Shown: positions 48,638-58,337, counted from the stretch's first letter. The stretch: 64,000 bases of DNA from Corynebacterium ulcerans (GCF_900187135.1 NZ_LT906443.1:1-64000), one strand, 5' to 3'. Notes: generated by a model not told the origin, from the letters alone. Made by a program: numbers and translations.

Positions 48638-48793
48638 GTAATTTTCCTTAAAAGCAATTGAGAACATGTCAACAATTAAGGTATAGCACAGGTTGAATTT
48701 AATAAAATGACAGAAGTGTGATTTTCGTTTCAGAAAGATCCCCAGGGGTGATGCTCGATATTTTCAATAATTTCATTTAATGGAAATTTGGTG

Positions 48794-48799
48794 TAGGGT
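48794..48799 (+). promoter_or_regulatory. -10 hexamer (TAGGGT) of the CDF gene, leaderless
   Basis: TAGGGT exactly 7 nt before ATG 48807, deciding the start. Confidence 0.5.
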
Positions 48800-48806
48800 C
48801 AAGCGC

Positions 48807-49802
48807 ATGCATAGGGGACAAGGATCAGAGGAAAAGACTGGCTCTCGTAATGGTGGGCATCATGATCATGCGCACGAGCACAAGCACACGCACGAGCATG
48901 GGCATGGTCACGATCACTCTCATGGACACGTTCCATCGAGTATGAGGGCACTTCTGACTGTTGTTGCTGTTACTAGTGTGTTTTTCCTGGTAGAGCTGCT
49001 GGGCGGCCTCTGGACTGGTTCTTTAGCTTTGCTTTCCGACGCAATGCATATGCTTTCTGACTCCACAGGTTTGATCGTTGCTCTTGCTGCCATGCTCGTA
49101 GCTCGGCGCCCTGCTTCTGTAAAAGCCACCTTTGGTAATAAAAGGGTTGAGGTTATAGCTGCGTTTTTTAATGCTGTGGCAGTTTCCGTGATCTCCGTAT
49201 GGATCGTGGTGGAGGCTATTCAGCGATTGGGTCAGAAAACTGAGATTGATGCGCCGCTTACTCTAGCGATCGGAGTGGTCGGTTTGCTGGCCAATATCGT
49301 GGGAGCGGTCCTTCTGCATGGGCATAAAGATGAGAGCATCAACGTCAAGGGTGCCTACTTGCATATTGTGCTAGACATGGTGGGCTCTCTTGCCGTGATT
49401 GTGTCGGCAACCATTATCTATCTCACGTCGTGGCTGTGGGTGGATACGGTGGCCTCGCTCGCGATCGCGGCGCTCATCTTGCCAAGGTCGTTGGCTTTGG
49501 CATGGAGCGCGCTCGGTGTACTGCTGGAACGAACTCCTGCTGGCTATGATCTTGATTCCATTGCAGAAGGCCTACTGGGTATTCGCGGGGTCGTGGAGGT
49601 ACATGACCTTCATGTGTGGACCATAGACGGGCATGAGGCGATGGGAACGTGCCACCTTGTTGTCGATGAGCATATTGATGCAGGTTGTGCCCCTCTCGAC
49701 GCAGCACAGGACTACCTTAAGAACATGGGCGTCGCACACGCCACGATTCAGATTGAGGAGCAGGGGCATGATGCTCACGAGGATTATTGCCACCGTTTCT
49801 GA
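48807..49802 (+). CDS. Cation diffusion facilitator (Zn/Co/Cd exporter)
   Basis: Metal-proton antiporter of the CDF/ZitB type. 331 residues. The N terminus has 13 His in about 25 residues (GHHDHAHEHKHTHEHGHGH core), a metal-sensing tail. Helices follow; the active site is FFLVELLGGLWTGSLALLSDAMHMLSDS, with HxxxD (residues in DAMHMLSD) and a second D/H pair in YLHIVLDMVGSL. A C-terminal domain (EVHDLHVWTIDG) carries further His. ATG 48807 is set by the -10 box; 48780 is an upstream alternative. No adjacent regulator. Substrate likely Zn, with Co/Cd possible. Confidence 0.9.
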   Translation: MHRGQGSEEKTGSRNGGHHDHAHEHKHTHEHGHGHDHSHGHVPSSMRALLTVVAVTSVFFLVELLGGLWTGSLALLSDAMHMLSDSTGLIVALAAMLVARRPASVKATFGNKRVEVIAAFFNAVAVSVISVWIVVEAIQRLGQKTEIDAPLTLAIGVVGLLANIVGAVLLHGHKDESINVKGAYLHIVLDMVGSLAVIVSATIIYLTSWLWVDTVASLAIAALILPRSLALAWSALGVLLERTPAGYDLDSIAEGLLGIRGVVEVHDLHVWTIDGHEAMGTCHLVVDEHIDAGCAPLDAAQDYLKNMGVAHATIQIEEQGHDAHEDYCHRF

Positions 49803-49910
49803 TTGATACAAACCACGCATCAAGGGCTCGGGTAGAGGCTTAACGTGACGATGTGTAGGAAGCGTTGCGCATCATATGTTTCGGACTCTGCACCTACGGG
49901 CTGTGATGAC

Positions 49911-49916
49911 TAGAAT
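49911..49916 (+). promoter_or_regulatory. -10 hexamer (TAGAAT) of the DUF262 gene, leaderless
   Basis: TAGAAT exactly 7 nt before ATG 49924; the upstream ATGs at 49876 and 49918 are thereby disfavoured. Confidence 0.6.
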
Positions 49917-49923
49917 CATGCCC

Positions 49924-51738
49924 ATGGGTTTTTCTACGCCAAGCTATGATCTTGCAGACTTGTTTAACCGCATTGATCGCGGTGACCTGCAACTACCGGA
50001 TTTTCAACGTTCGTATTGCTGGGACGTGGATCGGATTCGTTCGTTACTCGTTACCGTACTGCGAGGCTATCCGGTCGGCGCGCTGATGGCGTTAGATACT
50101 CGAAACGAGCCCATGCGATTTAGGCCGCGGCCCCTTCAGGGAGCGCCGGAGCATCACGTATCACCGGGGCTTTTGCTTCTCGACGGGCAACAGCGCCTCA
50201 CCTCCCTGTATCAGTGCTTGCGTGGCGAGGGGCTCGTGGAGTCAGTCGATTTCCGCAGCAAGAATGTTCGTCGTCGTTTTTATGTGGATGTAGAAAAAGC
50301 TGTTTCCTCGGAGGTTATGCCGGACGAGGCCGTAATTTCTGTGGATGAGTCGGGCGTCGTTCGTTCCCACTTTGCGGAGACTCCAGAAGGTGGCATCACT
50401 TCACGCGAGGCGGCGCTGGCTCATGGCTGTATCCCAGTGTCAGCTTTGTTGTCGGATGAGGCTACGGACATGCTCTTTGACATGGCTGCTGGGGCAGACG
50501 CCCAGGCGCGCGATAATGTTCGCCGCTTTAACAATAAGGTGGTCAAGCCTCTTGCCGGCTATTCGATTCCAATGGTGCGTCTCGACCGGGCAACCGCCCA
50601 GGGCGGCATAGGTTCTATCTTTGCTCAGGCAAATTCTTCTGGCATGCAGATGGATGTGTTTGAGCTTCTTACCTCATTGTTTGCTGCGCAGGATCCCGAT
50701 TTTGATCTTCTAAAAGATTGGGAGAAAACCGACGAGGTGCTCAGGAAGTACCCGGCTTTGGACGGGATAGGAAAGACGGAGTTTCTCACTGCTGTGGCGC
50801 TGTATGTCTCTGCGCGCAACGGTAAAGCGAGTGCACAGCGGGAATCCATCCTGAAATTGAGTGTGGCGGACTATGCTCCGGCAGCCAAAAAGATGCGTGC
50901 GGCATTCCATGAGTCAGCTCATTACATGAGCGAGCGGTGCATTTTATCCACCTCGCAGGTGCCTTACGCACCACAGCTGATTCCCCTTGCCGTGATTATT
51001 GCGCTGCTGGCTGAGGAACCTGGCCTGCTGTCCAAGCAGGAAGCGTGGAACCGTCTAAACCGGTGGTTCTGGTGTGGGGTCTTTGGGGAGCTGTACGGTT
51101 CGCCAGCGCTTACTGTCCGCATGGGAACTGATGTGGATGAGGTCACCTCTTGGATCCGGGCAGCTGAGGCTGGCAAGGATAATGAGGTAGAGACTCCAAA
51201 ATCTATCCGTAATGCCCGGTTTGTGGAATCGCGGTTGCTCAGTGCTGGTCCCGAGTCTGGCCTTTATAAAGGAATCTATGCCTTATTGATGGGACGAGGC
51301 GCGCGGGATTGGCGTACAGGACAGGCCTTTGATCGGCATAATGCGGCGACCTTGGGAGTGCACTTCCGTCCGGTTTTCCCGGAGGTATGGTGCGATGACA
51401 ATGACGTGGACCGAGTGCTGGCTGACAGCGTGTTAAATTACACGCCGATGGGCCGTCGCACGTACGTGATGATAGAAGGATCTTCTCCTGCTCGTTACCT
51501 GGCGAGGATCCAATCCAAGTCCTTGATGGACGATCAGGAGTTTGATGAGGTACTAGTCACGCACATGATGGACCCACATCTTGTGTTGAGCGCGAATGCC
51601 AATGAGTTTTTCCGAGACCGGCGCCAACGCTTGATCGCTATGATCGAAGAGGCTATCGGTGGCTCTGCGGTGATGGACGTCGATGAGGAGAACTTGGGTG
51701 GCGGCGAAGAAGGTCCTGATGCCTTCCGCCCGCAGTAA
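49924..51738 (+). CDS. DUF262 (GmrSD-like) protein with degenerate DUF1524-like C terminus
   Basis: A 604-residue protein with the N-terminal DUF262 fold: LPDFQRSYCWD (24-34) and LLDGQQRLTSLYQC (85-98), the ParB/Srx-like nucleotide-binding motifs of GmrSD-type restriction proteins. In active relatives the C terminus carries HNH (DxHHIFP..WC) followed by NKTPLS..T; here the aligned segment is VHFRPVFPEVWC (479-490) and NYTPMGRRTY (505-514), so both expected catalytic His are Arg-Pro. A nearby His480 remains. Nuclease action is therefore doubtful; a regulator or inactive defence protein is possible. Leaderless start. A lipoprotein gene follows after 44 bp. Confidence 0.85.
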   Translation: MGFSTPSYDLADLFNRIDRGDLQLPDFQRSYCWDVDRIRSLLVTVLRGYPVGALMALDTRNEPMRFRPRPLQGAPEHHVSPGLLLLDGQQRLTSLYQCLRGEGLVESVDFRSKNVRRRFYVDVEKAVSSEVMPDEAVISVDESGVVRSHFAETPEGGITSREAALAHGCIPVSALLSDEATDMLFDMAAGADAQARDNVRRFNNKVVKPLAGYSIPMVRLDRATAQGGIGSIFAQANSSGMQMDVFELLTSLFAAQDPDFDLLKDWEKTDEVLRKYPALDGIGKTEFLTAVALYVSARNGKASAQRESILKLSVADYAPAAKKMRAAFHESAHYMSERCILSTSQVPYAPQLIPLAVIIALLAEEPGLLSKQEAWNRLNRWFWCGVFGELYGSPALTVRMGTDVDEVTSWIRAAEAGKDNEVETPKSIRNARFVESRLLSAGPESGLYKGIYALLMGRGARDWRTGQAFDRHNAATLGVHFRPVFPEVWCDDNDVDRVLADSVLNYTPMGRRTYVMIEGSSPARYLARIQSKSLMDDQEFDEVLVTHMMDPHLVLSANANEFFRDRRQRLIAMIEEAIGGSAVMDVDEENLGGGEEGPDAFRPQ

Positions 51739-51782
51739 AAAGTGTCTTATCGTCAGGACATGGGGATACGGCGCGCAAGGCT

Positions 51783-53354
51783 ATGGATTCGGGGTTTATG
51801 TTGACGCCGTATGAGAATCCGTTGCGTGGTTTTTCACAGAAAGACCTGGCCGCGCGCGGCTTTCTTGTCCTTGTTGTGGCCATGCTTCTTGTCTCGTGTT
51901 CAACGTCGGCACGGCGGGCAGAACAAAGCAAGAATGCGCTCGTCAATTCGGTGCTGGAAGAAGCTCGAGTGCGCAATCTCAACCGTCACGTGGCATCGAG
52001 TTTTATACCCGAACCACAGGTGGTCGGCACCCCTTATGATTCGGGCGCAGCAGCATCGCAGTTGCTTTTCGACGCCTCCGATACGGTTGTCGTCTCTGAT
52101 TCCGCGATGGCATCTCAACTGCGTGCCTCCTCAATTGCGGTGGTCGCCCATGCGCCAATGCTGACCATGACCGATCAATCGCGGGCGGAAGTCATCGCGG
52201 AGATTGGCCGGTTGGGTGCCAGGTACGTGCTGGCCGTAGGCGATGTGCCGTTGAGCTCTGTGGATGGGAGCCGTCGGGTAATCAAAGACGATGGTTCTTT
52301 TGAGGCATTGGGCCGACTGACCTCGCTAAAGTTTACGCCGAGGAAAATTTCGGAGGGGGAGGCGCTTGAAAAGGTAGCAACACTCAATCCTGCGGATATT
52401 GCCCTTTTGACGCTAGAAGACTCTCCGCAACCTCCGTCAGGTCCGAGTCAAGAGAAGATTATGGCGTTTCCTCTGCAATCAAAAAGGGATGCGGAGGCGG
52501 CGCCCATCGTGATTGCGAGTCCGGAATCTGGGATTGCTGCCGTAGCTACTGCCAGATCCTATGGCGCCACGATCAGGGTGATGCCCGTCGCTGATCCTAG
52601 GCATAGCGAAGAGACGATGTCGATGGTCGCAGGCCTTTCCGATGAAGCACTCATTGCTCTAGGGTCTCAGTTTGGTACGGCGGAAAACTTGGCCAAGGTC
52701 ATTCGTTTTGGGGAGAAGACGCGAGTGTGGCCTCACAGCGGACATGGGCTTGTTTTCTCTCACCAGCCGGTCGTTGCGACGTGGGCTGTGAACAAACGCT
52801 CAGATAATACAAGCGATGCTCAAGCTTTGTATCTTTCAGAAACGCATGGTTCCTTTGACGGCCAGGACATTCGTTCTGCCAAAGAATGGGCTCAGGGGCT
52901 AGAAGAACAAGGAAAACGCGGATTTTTGGTTATTGATCCAGAGGTTGCTGGTGGCGTCGCAAAGCTTGCTGCGCTCAAGGACATACTTATGTTCCCTTCA
53001 ATGGGCGTGGCCGTGAGTGCAGAGCGCCATGATGGTTCGGTTACGGATGCTGCGGCTTGGCTCGATCGATTTGTGCGCGAGCATGGGCTGCCGCAAAAGG
53101 CTCTGGTGGTGTTGAGCCAATCACCAACGTCGCTTCCGGAACTGCATTATCCAACGCTTGCCCCGGTGGCTGGGACCTGGTTGCGCTGTGTCTCGGATGA
53201 GCAGGCGGGGGAGATCGGGCAGAGCTTTGAACGTCTTCCGCAAGGGTGGCTCGGAGCGGTGCTCAAGGATCCTGAATGTGGGGAGGAATCTGCACTTCCT
53301 GAGGCAGCAGAGCTTCTACATTCCCCCCGACTTGGGCTAATAATTTCGCGCTAG
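51783..53354 (+). CDS. Putative lipoprotein with CWB2-like repeats
   Basis: A 523-residue exported protein. The signal ends in the lipobox LLVSC (Cys39), after a hydrophobic core FLVLVVAMLLV. The next region TVVVSDSAMASQLRASSIAVVAHAP ... GARYVLAVGDVPL resembles one cell-wall-binding repeat 2 unit (hydrophobic strand, Ala-rich helix, GG-like turn), but I see no clear tandem set. The remainder is an alpha/beta region (LVIDPEVAGGVAKLAALK) of unknown role. ATG 51783 is listed; 51798 is possible. Role at the envelope is inferred. Confidence 0.7.
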   Translation: MDSGFMLTPYENPLRGFSQKDLAARGFLVLVVAMLLVSCSTSARRAEQSKNALVNSVLEEARVRNLNRHVASSFIPEPQVVGTPYDSGAAASQLLFDASDTVVVSDSAMASQLRASSIAVVAHAPMLTMTDQSRAEVIAEIGRLGARYVLAVGDVPLSSVDGSRRVIKDDGSFEALGRLTSLKFTPRKISEGEALEKVATLNPADIALLTLEDSPQPPSGPSQEKIMAFPLQSKRDAEAAPIVIASPESGIAAVATARSYGATIRVMPVADPRHSEETMSMVAGLSDEALIALGSQFGTAENLAKVIRFGEKTRVWPHSGHGLVFSHQPVVATWAVNKRSDNTSDAQALYLSETHGSFDGQDIRSAKEWAQGLEEQGKRGFLVIDPEVAGGVAKLAALKDILMFPSMGVAVSAERHDGSVTDAAAWLDRFVREHGLPQKALVVLSQSPTSLPELHYPTLAPVAGTWLRCVSDEQAGEIGQSFERLPQGWLGAVLKDPECGEESALPEAAELLHSPRLGLIISR

Positions 53355-53508
53355 GCGAGCGTCATATCGGAAAACTGTCGACCAGTAGGTTCTGGTAGGA
53401 CTCCTCATCTACACTGTGGAGGTCGCACGCCAGCGAACCGGCGTGGGCCCGGGTATTGTGGCGCGGTCGTGTCAGAGTATCCGGACAGTACGGATCGAGG
53501 AGAATACC

Positions 53509-55104
53509 GTGAGCCAGAATGGCCGACCTGTCGTTCTAATTGCAGATAAACTTGCGCAGTCCACCGTCGATGCTCTGGGTGACTCGGTTGAAGTCCGGTG
53601 GGTCGATGGGCCCAAGAGGGAAGAACTCCTTGCAGCGGTTACCGATGCAGATGCGCTGCTAGTGCGTTCTGCAACCACTGTGGATAAAGAAGTATTTGAT
53701 GCGGCGTCGAAACTCAAGATCGTCGGCCGTGCGGGTGTTGGACTAGACAACGTAGACATTGCCGCCGCTACTGAACGCGGAGTCATGGTTGTTAATGCCC
53801 CCACCTCAAACATTCACTCTGCGTGCGAGCACGCAATTTCCCTCCTACTCTCTACCGCTCGGCAGATACCTGCTGCGGATGCGTCGCTTCGCGGACAAGA
53901 GTGGAAGCGTTCCTCGTTTACGGGCGTGGAAATTTACGGGAAAACCATAGGAATTGTTGGATTCGGCCACATCGGTCAGCTTTTCGCTCACCGACTCGCA
54001 GCCTTTGAAACCACAGTTATCGCCTATGATCCTTATGCAAACCCTGCCCGCGCTGCTCAGCTCGGCGTGGAATTGGTTGACCTGGAAGAGCTGATGGGAC
54101 GTTCAGACTTTGTCACCATCCACCTCCCCAAGACCGCAGAAACCCAAGGGATGTTTGACGCGGAGCTGCTGGCTAAAGCCAAGCCGGGGCAAATCATCAT
54201 TAATGCGGCGCGCGGCGGCCTGGTCAACGAGCAAGCGCTTGCCGACGCCATCACCTCCGGACACATCCGTGGCGCAGGATTCGATGTGTTTGCTACCGAG
54301 CCATGCACCGACTCACCGTTATTTGCGCTGCCGCAGGTTGTGGTCACTCCGCATCTGGGTGCCTCAACCGTGGAGGCTCAAGATCGCGCAGGAACGGACG
54401 TGGCTGAATCTGTGCTCAAAGCACTGGCTGGCGAGTTTGTCCCGGATGCAGTGAACGTGTCCGGTGGCCGAGTCGGCGAGGAAGTTGCGCTATGGCTAGA
54501 CCTGGCTAGGAAGCTGGGGCTGGTTGCCGGCAAACTGCTAGATAAAGCTGCGGTTGCCCTGGAAGTTGAGGCTCGCGGTGAGCTTTCCACGGAAGACATT
54601 GACGCCCTGGGGCTCTCCGCCCTACGCGGTTTGTTCTCCGCAGTGATAGAAGAGCCTGTCACGTTTGTGAACGCCCCGAGAATCGCTGAAGAGCGAGGAG
54701 TAAAACTTGACGTCACCACGGCGAGCGAATCCCTTACGCATCGCTCTGTTCTTGAGATCCGAGCTATTGGGGCAGACGGCGAAGCCGTATCCGTGATCGG
54801 TGCTCTCACGGGTCTTGAGCATGTGGAGAAGATCGTGCGAATCAATAAGCGAGGTCTGGACCTGCGCGCGCACGGCTTCAACGTCTTCTTCCAATACACC
54901 GACACGCCTGGTGCTTTGGGCAAGGTTGGAACTGCCTTCGGCGCAGCGGGCTTTAATATCGACGCCGCTGCATTGTCTCAAAACTCTGAAGGAACGGGTG
55001 CAACGCTTGTGCTGCGCATAGACAAGCCTGCCTCCGAGTCACTGGTGGACACAATTGCGCAGTCAATCGAGGCAGAATCCTTTGCCGTAGATTTTGACGC
55101 CTAA
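53509..55104 (+). CDS. serA: D-3-phosphoglycerate dehydrogenase SerA
   Basis: First committed step of serine synthesis. 531 residues, the long type: substrate domain, NAD domain with GFGHIGQLFAHRLAAF, intervening (ASB) domain and C-terminal ACT domain (FNVFFQYTDTPGALGKVGTAFG) that gives serine feedback. Catalytic Arg in NAARGGLV, Glu in FATEPC, His in TPHLGAST. GTG 53509 (MSQNGRPVVLIADKLAQS) is chosen: GAGGAG lies 6 nt upstream and homologues start here. The upstream extension to 53416 is not supported. A long hairpin follows. Confidence 0.96.
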   Translation: MSQNGRPVVLIADKLAQSTVDALGDSVEVRWVDGPKREELLAAVTDADALLVRSATTVDKEVFDAASKLKIVGRAGVGLDNVDIAAATERGVMVVNAPTSNIHSACEHAISLLLSTARQIPAADASLRGQEWKRSSFTGVEIYGKTIGIVGFGHIGQLFAHRLAAFETTVIAYDPYANPARAAQLGVELVDLEELMGRSDFVTIHLPKTAETQGMFDAELLAKAKPGQIIINAARGGLVNEQALADAITSGHIRGAGFDVFATEPCTDSPLFALPQVVVTPHLGASTVEAQDRAGTDVAESVLKALAGEFVPDAVNVSGGRVGEEVALWLDLARKLGLVAGKLLDKAAVALEVEARGELSTEDIDALGLSALRGLFSAVIEEPVTFVNAPRIAEERGVKLDVTTASESLTHRSVLEIRAIGADGEAVSVIGALTGLEHVEKIVRINKRGLDLRAHGFNVFFQYTDTPGALGKVGTAFGAAGFNIDAAALSQNSEGTGATLVLRIDKPASESLVDTIAQSIEAESFAVDFDA

Positions 55105-55135
55105 TCGCACTCTGCGATCTCCACTAGATCCCACC

Positions 55136-55197
55136 GTATCCCCGCTTATCTCCTGAAACTGCCTTTATGCATCGCAATAAGCGGGGGTATCTCTTTT
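55136..55197 (+). terminator. Terminator after serA
   Basis: Stem of 14 pairs (CCCCGCTTAT arm and its complement, extended by GTAT with G-U pairs), loop of 27 nt, then CTCTTTTA. Confidence 0.7.
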
Positions 55198-55327
55198 ACG
55201 TGGACGTGAGACCCCAAGAACAGGGGGATGGTATGCCGCTTTGGTTAGTAGGAGGTTAGCGGCACCATCAATAGGTTTGATACACTGCCAGAAACATTCC
55301 ACAGTGTGAGAAAAGGGGTTCCGCAAT

Positions 55328-56347
55328 ATGAAATTAGCGGTTATTGGTGGTGACGGAATCGGTCCCGAGGTTACAGCAGAAGCACTCAAAGTTCTTCATG
55401 CGGTACGCGATGACATCCACGTCACCAATTTTGACCTAGGGGCACGTCGATACCTGCGCACTGGAGAACTTCTCACTCAAGCTGACCTTAATGAACTACG
55501 CGAACACGACGCAATCCTGCTGGGCGCCATTGGCGCGCCGGGAGAAGTGGCACCAGGAGTTTTGGAGCGCGGTCTTTTGCTTGCCATGCGGTTTGAGCTG
55601 GATCATCATGTCAACGTGCGCCCCTCAAAGCTGTACCCAACGTCTACGTCTCCGCTGGCTAACCCGGGCGACATTGATTTTGTCGTGGTGAGAGAGGGGA
55701 CAGAAGGCCTGTACTGCGGAAATGGTGGGGTGCTACGAAAAGGCACGAGCCATGAGGTCGCTTCCGAGGTCTCACAAAACACCCGCTATGGCGTAGAAAG
55801 AGTGGTTCGTGATGCATTCCGGAGGGCTCAGGAGCGCAGGAAACACCTGACACTGGTGCACAAGACTAACGTCTTGGTTCATGCAGGGGATCTATGGCAG
55901 CGCACGGTAGATGAGGTTTCTCGGGAATTCCCAGAGGTGCAGGTAGATTACAACCATATTGATGCCGCCACGATTTATATGGTTACCGACCCATCGCGTT
56001 ATGACGTCATTGTGACGGACAACTTGTTCGGAGACATTCTTACCGATCTCGCGGGTGCAGTGACCGGTGGAATTGGTCTTGCGGCTTCCGCAAACATTGA
56101 TGCAAGCGGCGCTAATCCGTCGATGTTTGAGCCTGTTCATGGCTCAGCCCCAGATATCGCTGGCCAGGGTATTGCAGATCCTACGGCGGCGATCCTTTCT
56201 GCGGGAATGCTTTTGCGTCACCTGGGAGACGAGGAAAATGCTTGCCGAATCGACGCTGCGGTTGCTGCGGACGTTTCTGCGCGCGCTGACGCAAAAATTG
56301 TGACCTCAGAGGTAGGCGATCGCATCGCAGCGGCACTGCGCGGATAG
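55328..56347 (+). CDS. leuB: 3-isopropylmalate dehydrogenase LeuB
   Basis: NAD-dependent oxidative decarboxylation in leucine synthesis. 339 residues. [19 protein letters not shown] is the start; [27 protein letters not shown] (substrate Arg), [29 protein letters not shown] (Mg Asp) and [21 protein letters not shown] follow in order. AAGGGG lies 8 nt before the ATG. No leuACD genes are in the window. It follows serA after a terminator in 223 bp; upstream the sequence ACAGTGTGAGA may hold regulation. High certainty. Confidence 0.96.
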   Translation: MKLAVIGGDGIGPEVTAEALKVLHAVRDDIHVTNFDLGARRYLRTGELLTQADLNELREHDAILLGAIGAPGEVAPGVLERGLLLAMRFELDHHVNVRPSKLYPTSTSPLANPGDIDFVVVREGTEGLYCGNGGVLRKGTSHEVASEVSQNTRYGVERVVRDAFRRAQERRKHLTLVHKTNVLVHAGDLWQRTVDEVSREFPEVQVDYNHIDAATIYMVTDPSRYDVIVTDNLFGDILTDLAGAVTGGIGLAASANIDASGANPSMFEPVHGSAPDIAGQGIADPTAAILSAGMLLRHLGDEENACRIDAAVAADVSARADAKIVTSEVGDRIAAALRG

Positions 56348-56436
56348 AAGAAGCACAGGGGCGAGTAGGAAAGGGGAGCTCTTTAAAAAAGAAGACGGCC
56401 GGGTGTAAAAAACCCATGAAAGACTCATTTTCGTGA

Positions 56437-56452
56437 CGTGAGCTAACTCACG
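56437..56452 (+). promoter_or_regulatory. Predicted GlxR (CRP-type) operator
   Basis: CGTGAGCTAACTCACG, a perfect palindrome of two GTGA/TCAC half-sites with central TA. It matches the GlxR consensus TGTGA-N2-TA-N2-TCACA except at the outer bases. It ends 3 bp before the -10 box of the next gene. Confidence 0.6.
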
Positions 56453-56455
56453 ATA

Positions 56456-56461
56456 TATGAT
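56456..56461 (+). promoter_or_regulatory. -10 hexamer (TATGAT), leaderless
   Basis: TATGAT exactly 7 nt before ATG 56469; a closer in-frame ATG at 56457 would lie inside the promoter. Confidence 0.6.
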
Positions 56462-56468
56462 TCGCTTC

Positions 56469-58337
56469 ATGACCGTCGAACTAGACGAGGTGCAACATTT
56501 CCTTGCAGAAAATGCACCTTACGCCCAGCTTCCTGCGGAATCGCGTGCGTTGCTTACACGCTCTGCCGAGATACGCTACTGCAAACGTGGTTCGGTTATC
56601 TTACGCTGCGGAGAACCCAATGATTTGTGTTGGGTGATCCGCAGTGGTGCAGTGGACATAACCGATGAAAACGGAGTGCTCCTGGATAGGAGAGAGGCCG
56701 GGCGCTCTTTTGGTTACTCCACGATTCTCGGAGAGAATCGGAATCGTTATTCGATGATTGCAGTGGAAGACTCCCTCCTGATCACTATTACTCGTGCGGA
56801 TTTCCTCGCTGTCGCTGAGAAGGATGCTAGTTTCACGCGTTTCTTTTCCAGCCAATCAACTCGGATGCGTGCAGCGGCTGAACAGGTGCGTAACAACGAC
56901 GGCTCTCAATCGCTGCGGGCGCAGCTGGGGGATTTTATGACCACCCAGCCCGCCACACTGCATCCGACGGAATCTATTCAGTCTGCGGCACGTGTGATGC
57001 GAGATAAAAATGTGTCTTCGCTGGTTATTGCTACTGATGAGGACATCTGTGGAATCGTGACTGACCGCGACCTGCGCAGTAAAGTCGTCGCGGATGATGT
57101 GGACGTCACCATGCCGGTGTCGGGGATCATGACCCTGAACCCCATCACGGCGACTACCACAACGCCAGCGTTTGAGGCGATGATGATTATGGCGGAACAC
57201 GGCATTCACCATCTCCCCGTGCGTGATACAACACAGCCTCATAAACCGCTTGTGGGAATCGTCAGTTCTCCCGACATCATGCGGCTGTTGCGCAATGATC
57301 CCATTTACATCACCGCGGATATTTCCAGGCGCAGCTCTGCGGAAGAACTCGCAGAGGTCTTCGCTCGCAGCAAGGACGTAGCAGCACGTTTTGTGGAGCG
57401 TTCAGCACGCCCGGAGGAAGTATCGGCCTTGCTTTCTCACTCGGCGGATGCAGTGGCGCGTCGATTGCTGGGCCTTGCAGAAGAAGAGCTCGGTCCTCCT
57501 CCCGTTCCTTATGCGTTTGTTGTGGTGGGTTCCCAAGGGCGCAAAGAATTGGGCTTTGCCTCAGATCAAGATAACGCCCTTATTCTTTCTAATGCGTTCA
57601 AGCCGGAAGAGCACGGTGAGTATTTCACGGTCCTCGCCAACCGGGTGTGTCAAGGCCTAGCCCTGGCCGGTCAGGTGCTTTGCCCTGGAGACATGATGGC
57701 ATCTAACCCACAGTGGCGACTCACCGAAAGCGAGTGGATATCTACCTTTACCTCGTGGATTACTGCACCTGAGCCAGAGGCTCTCATGTTTGCGCAAACC
57801 TTCTTTGACATGAGGCTCGTGCATGGCGATGAGTCCTTGTACTCCAACGTCCGGGCCAGCTCCCTGGATCAGGCGCGCTCTGCGAGGCGTTTCCATGCCC
57901 ACCTTGCAACGGTTGCTTCACGACGAGAACCGCCACTAGGTTTTTTCCGTGGTTTTGTGGTGGAACGCGGCGGTGACTATGCCCATACCCTGGACATCAA
58001 AAAGGGAGGGATTCACGCGATTGTTCAGATGGCGCGTTTGTACGCGCTGACGTGTGGGGCAGACGCCTTGGACACTCGTCAGAGACTGAATGCTGCGGCA
58101 GGCCTCGGGGCTGTGTCTGAAAAAGGCGCACATGACCTGTTGGATGCCTTTGACGTGCTTAACACCATTGCGTTTGATCATCAGGCAACGGATCTCCGCG
58201 TGGGCAATGCACCAAGCTATCACGTGGACCCGGAGCAGCTCGGAAAGATGGATCGTGAGCATGTGCGCGATGCCTTCCACATCATCAAGGGGATGCAGCA
58301 AGCGTTGAGCACTAAATATCCCACCCGGAGCATGTGA
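56469..58337 (+). CDS. cNMP-binding / CBS / DUF294 nucleotidyltransferase-like protein
   Basis: A 622-residue multidomain signalling protein: cNMP-binding-like domain (about 10-125, with YCKRGSVILRCGEPNDLCWVI), a pair of CBS domains (about 155-280, FMTTQPATLHPTESIQSAARVM and GIMTLNPITATTT), the DUF294 putative nucleotidyltransferase (VVVGSQGRKELGFASDQDNALI, with GS-x9-D-x-D), and DUF294_C. The type senses nucleotides and may modify a target. A GlxR operator overlaps its promoter. TGATG overlap joins it to the exonuclease gene; the same pair exists in C. glutamicum. Activity unknown. Confidence 0.87.
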   Translation: MTVELDEVQHFLAENAPYAQLPAESRALLTRSAEIRYCKRGSVILRCGEPNDLCWVIRSGAVDITDENGVLLDRREAGRSFGYSTILGENRNRYSMIAVEDSLLITITRADFLAVAEKDASFTRFFSSQSTRMRAAAEQVRNNDGSQSLRAQLGDFMTTQPATLHPTESIQSAARVMRDKNVSSLVIATDEDICGIVTDRDLRSKVVADDVDVTMPVSGIMTLNPITATTTTPAFEAMMIMAEHGIHHLPVRDTTQPHKPLVGIVSSPDIMRLLRNDPIYITADISRRSSAEELAEVFARSKDVAARFVERSARPEEVSALLSHSADAVARRLLGLAEEELGPPPVPYAFVVVGSQGRKELGFASDQDNALILSNAFKPEEHGEYFTVLANRVCQGLALAGQVLCPGDMMASNPQWRLTESEWISTFTSWITAPEPEALMFAQTFFDMRLVHGDESLYSNVRASSLDQARSARRFHAHLATVASRREPPLGFFRGFVVERGGDYAHTLDIKKGGIHAIVQMARLYALTCGADALDTRQRLNAAAGLGAVSEKGAHDLLDAFDVLNTIAFDHQATDLRVGNAPSYHVDPEQLGKMDREHVRDAFHIIKGMQQALSTKYPTRSM

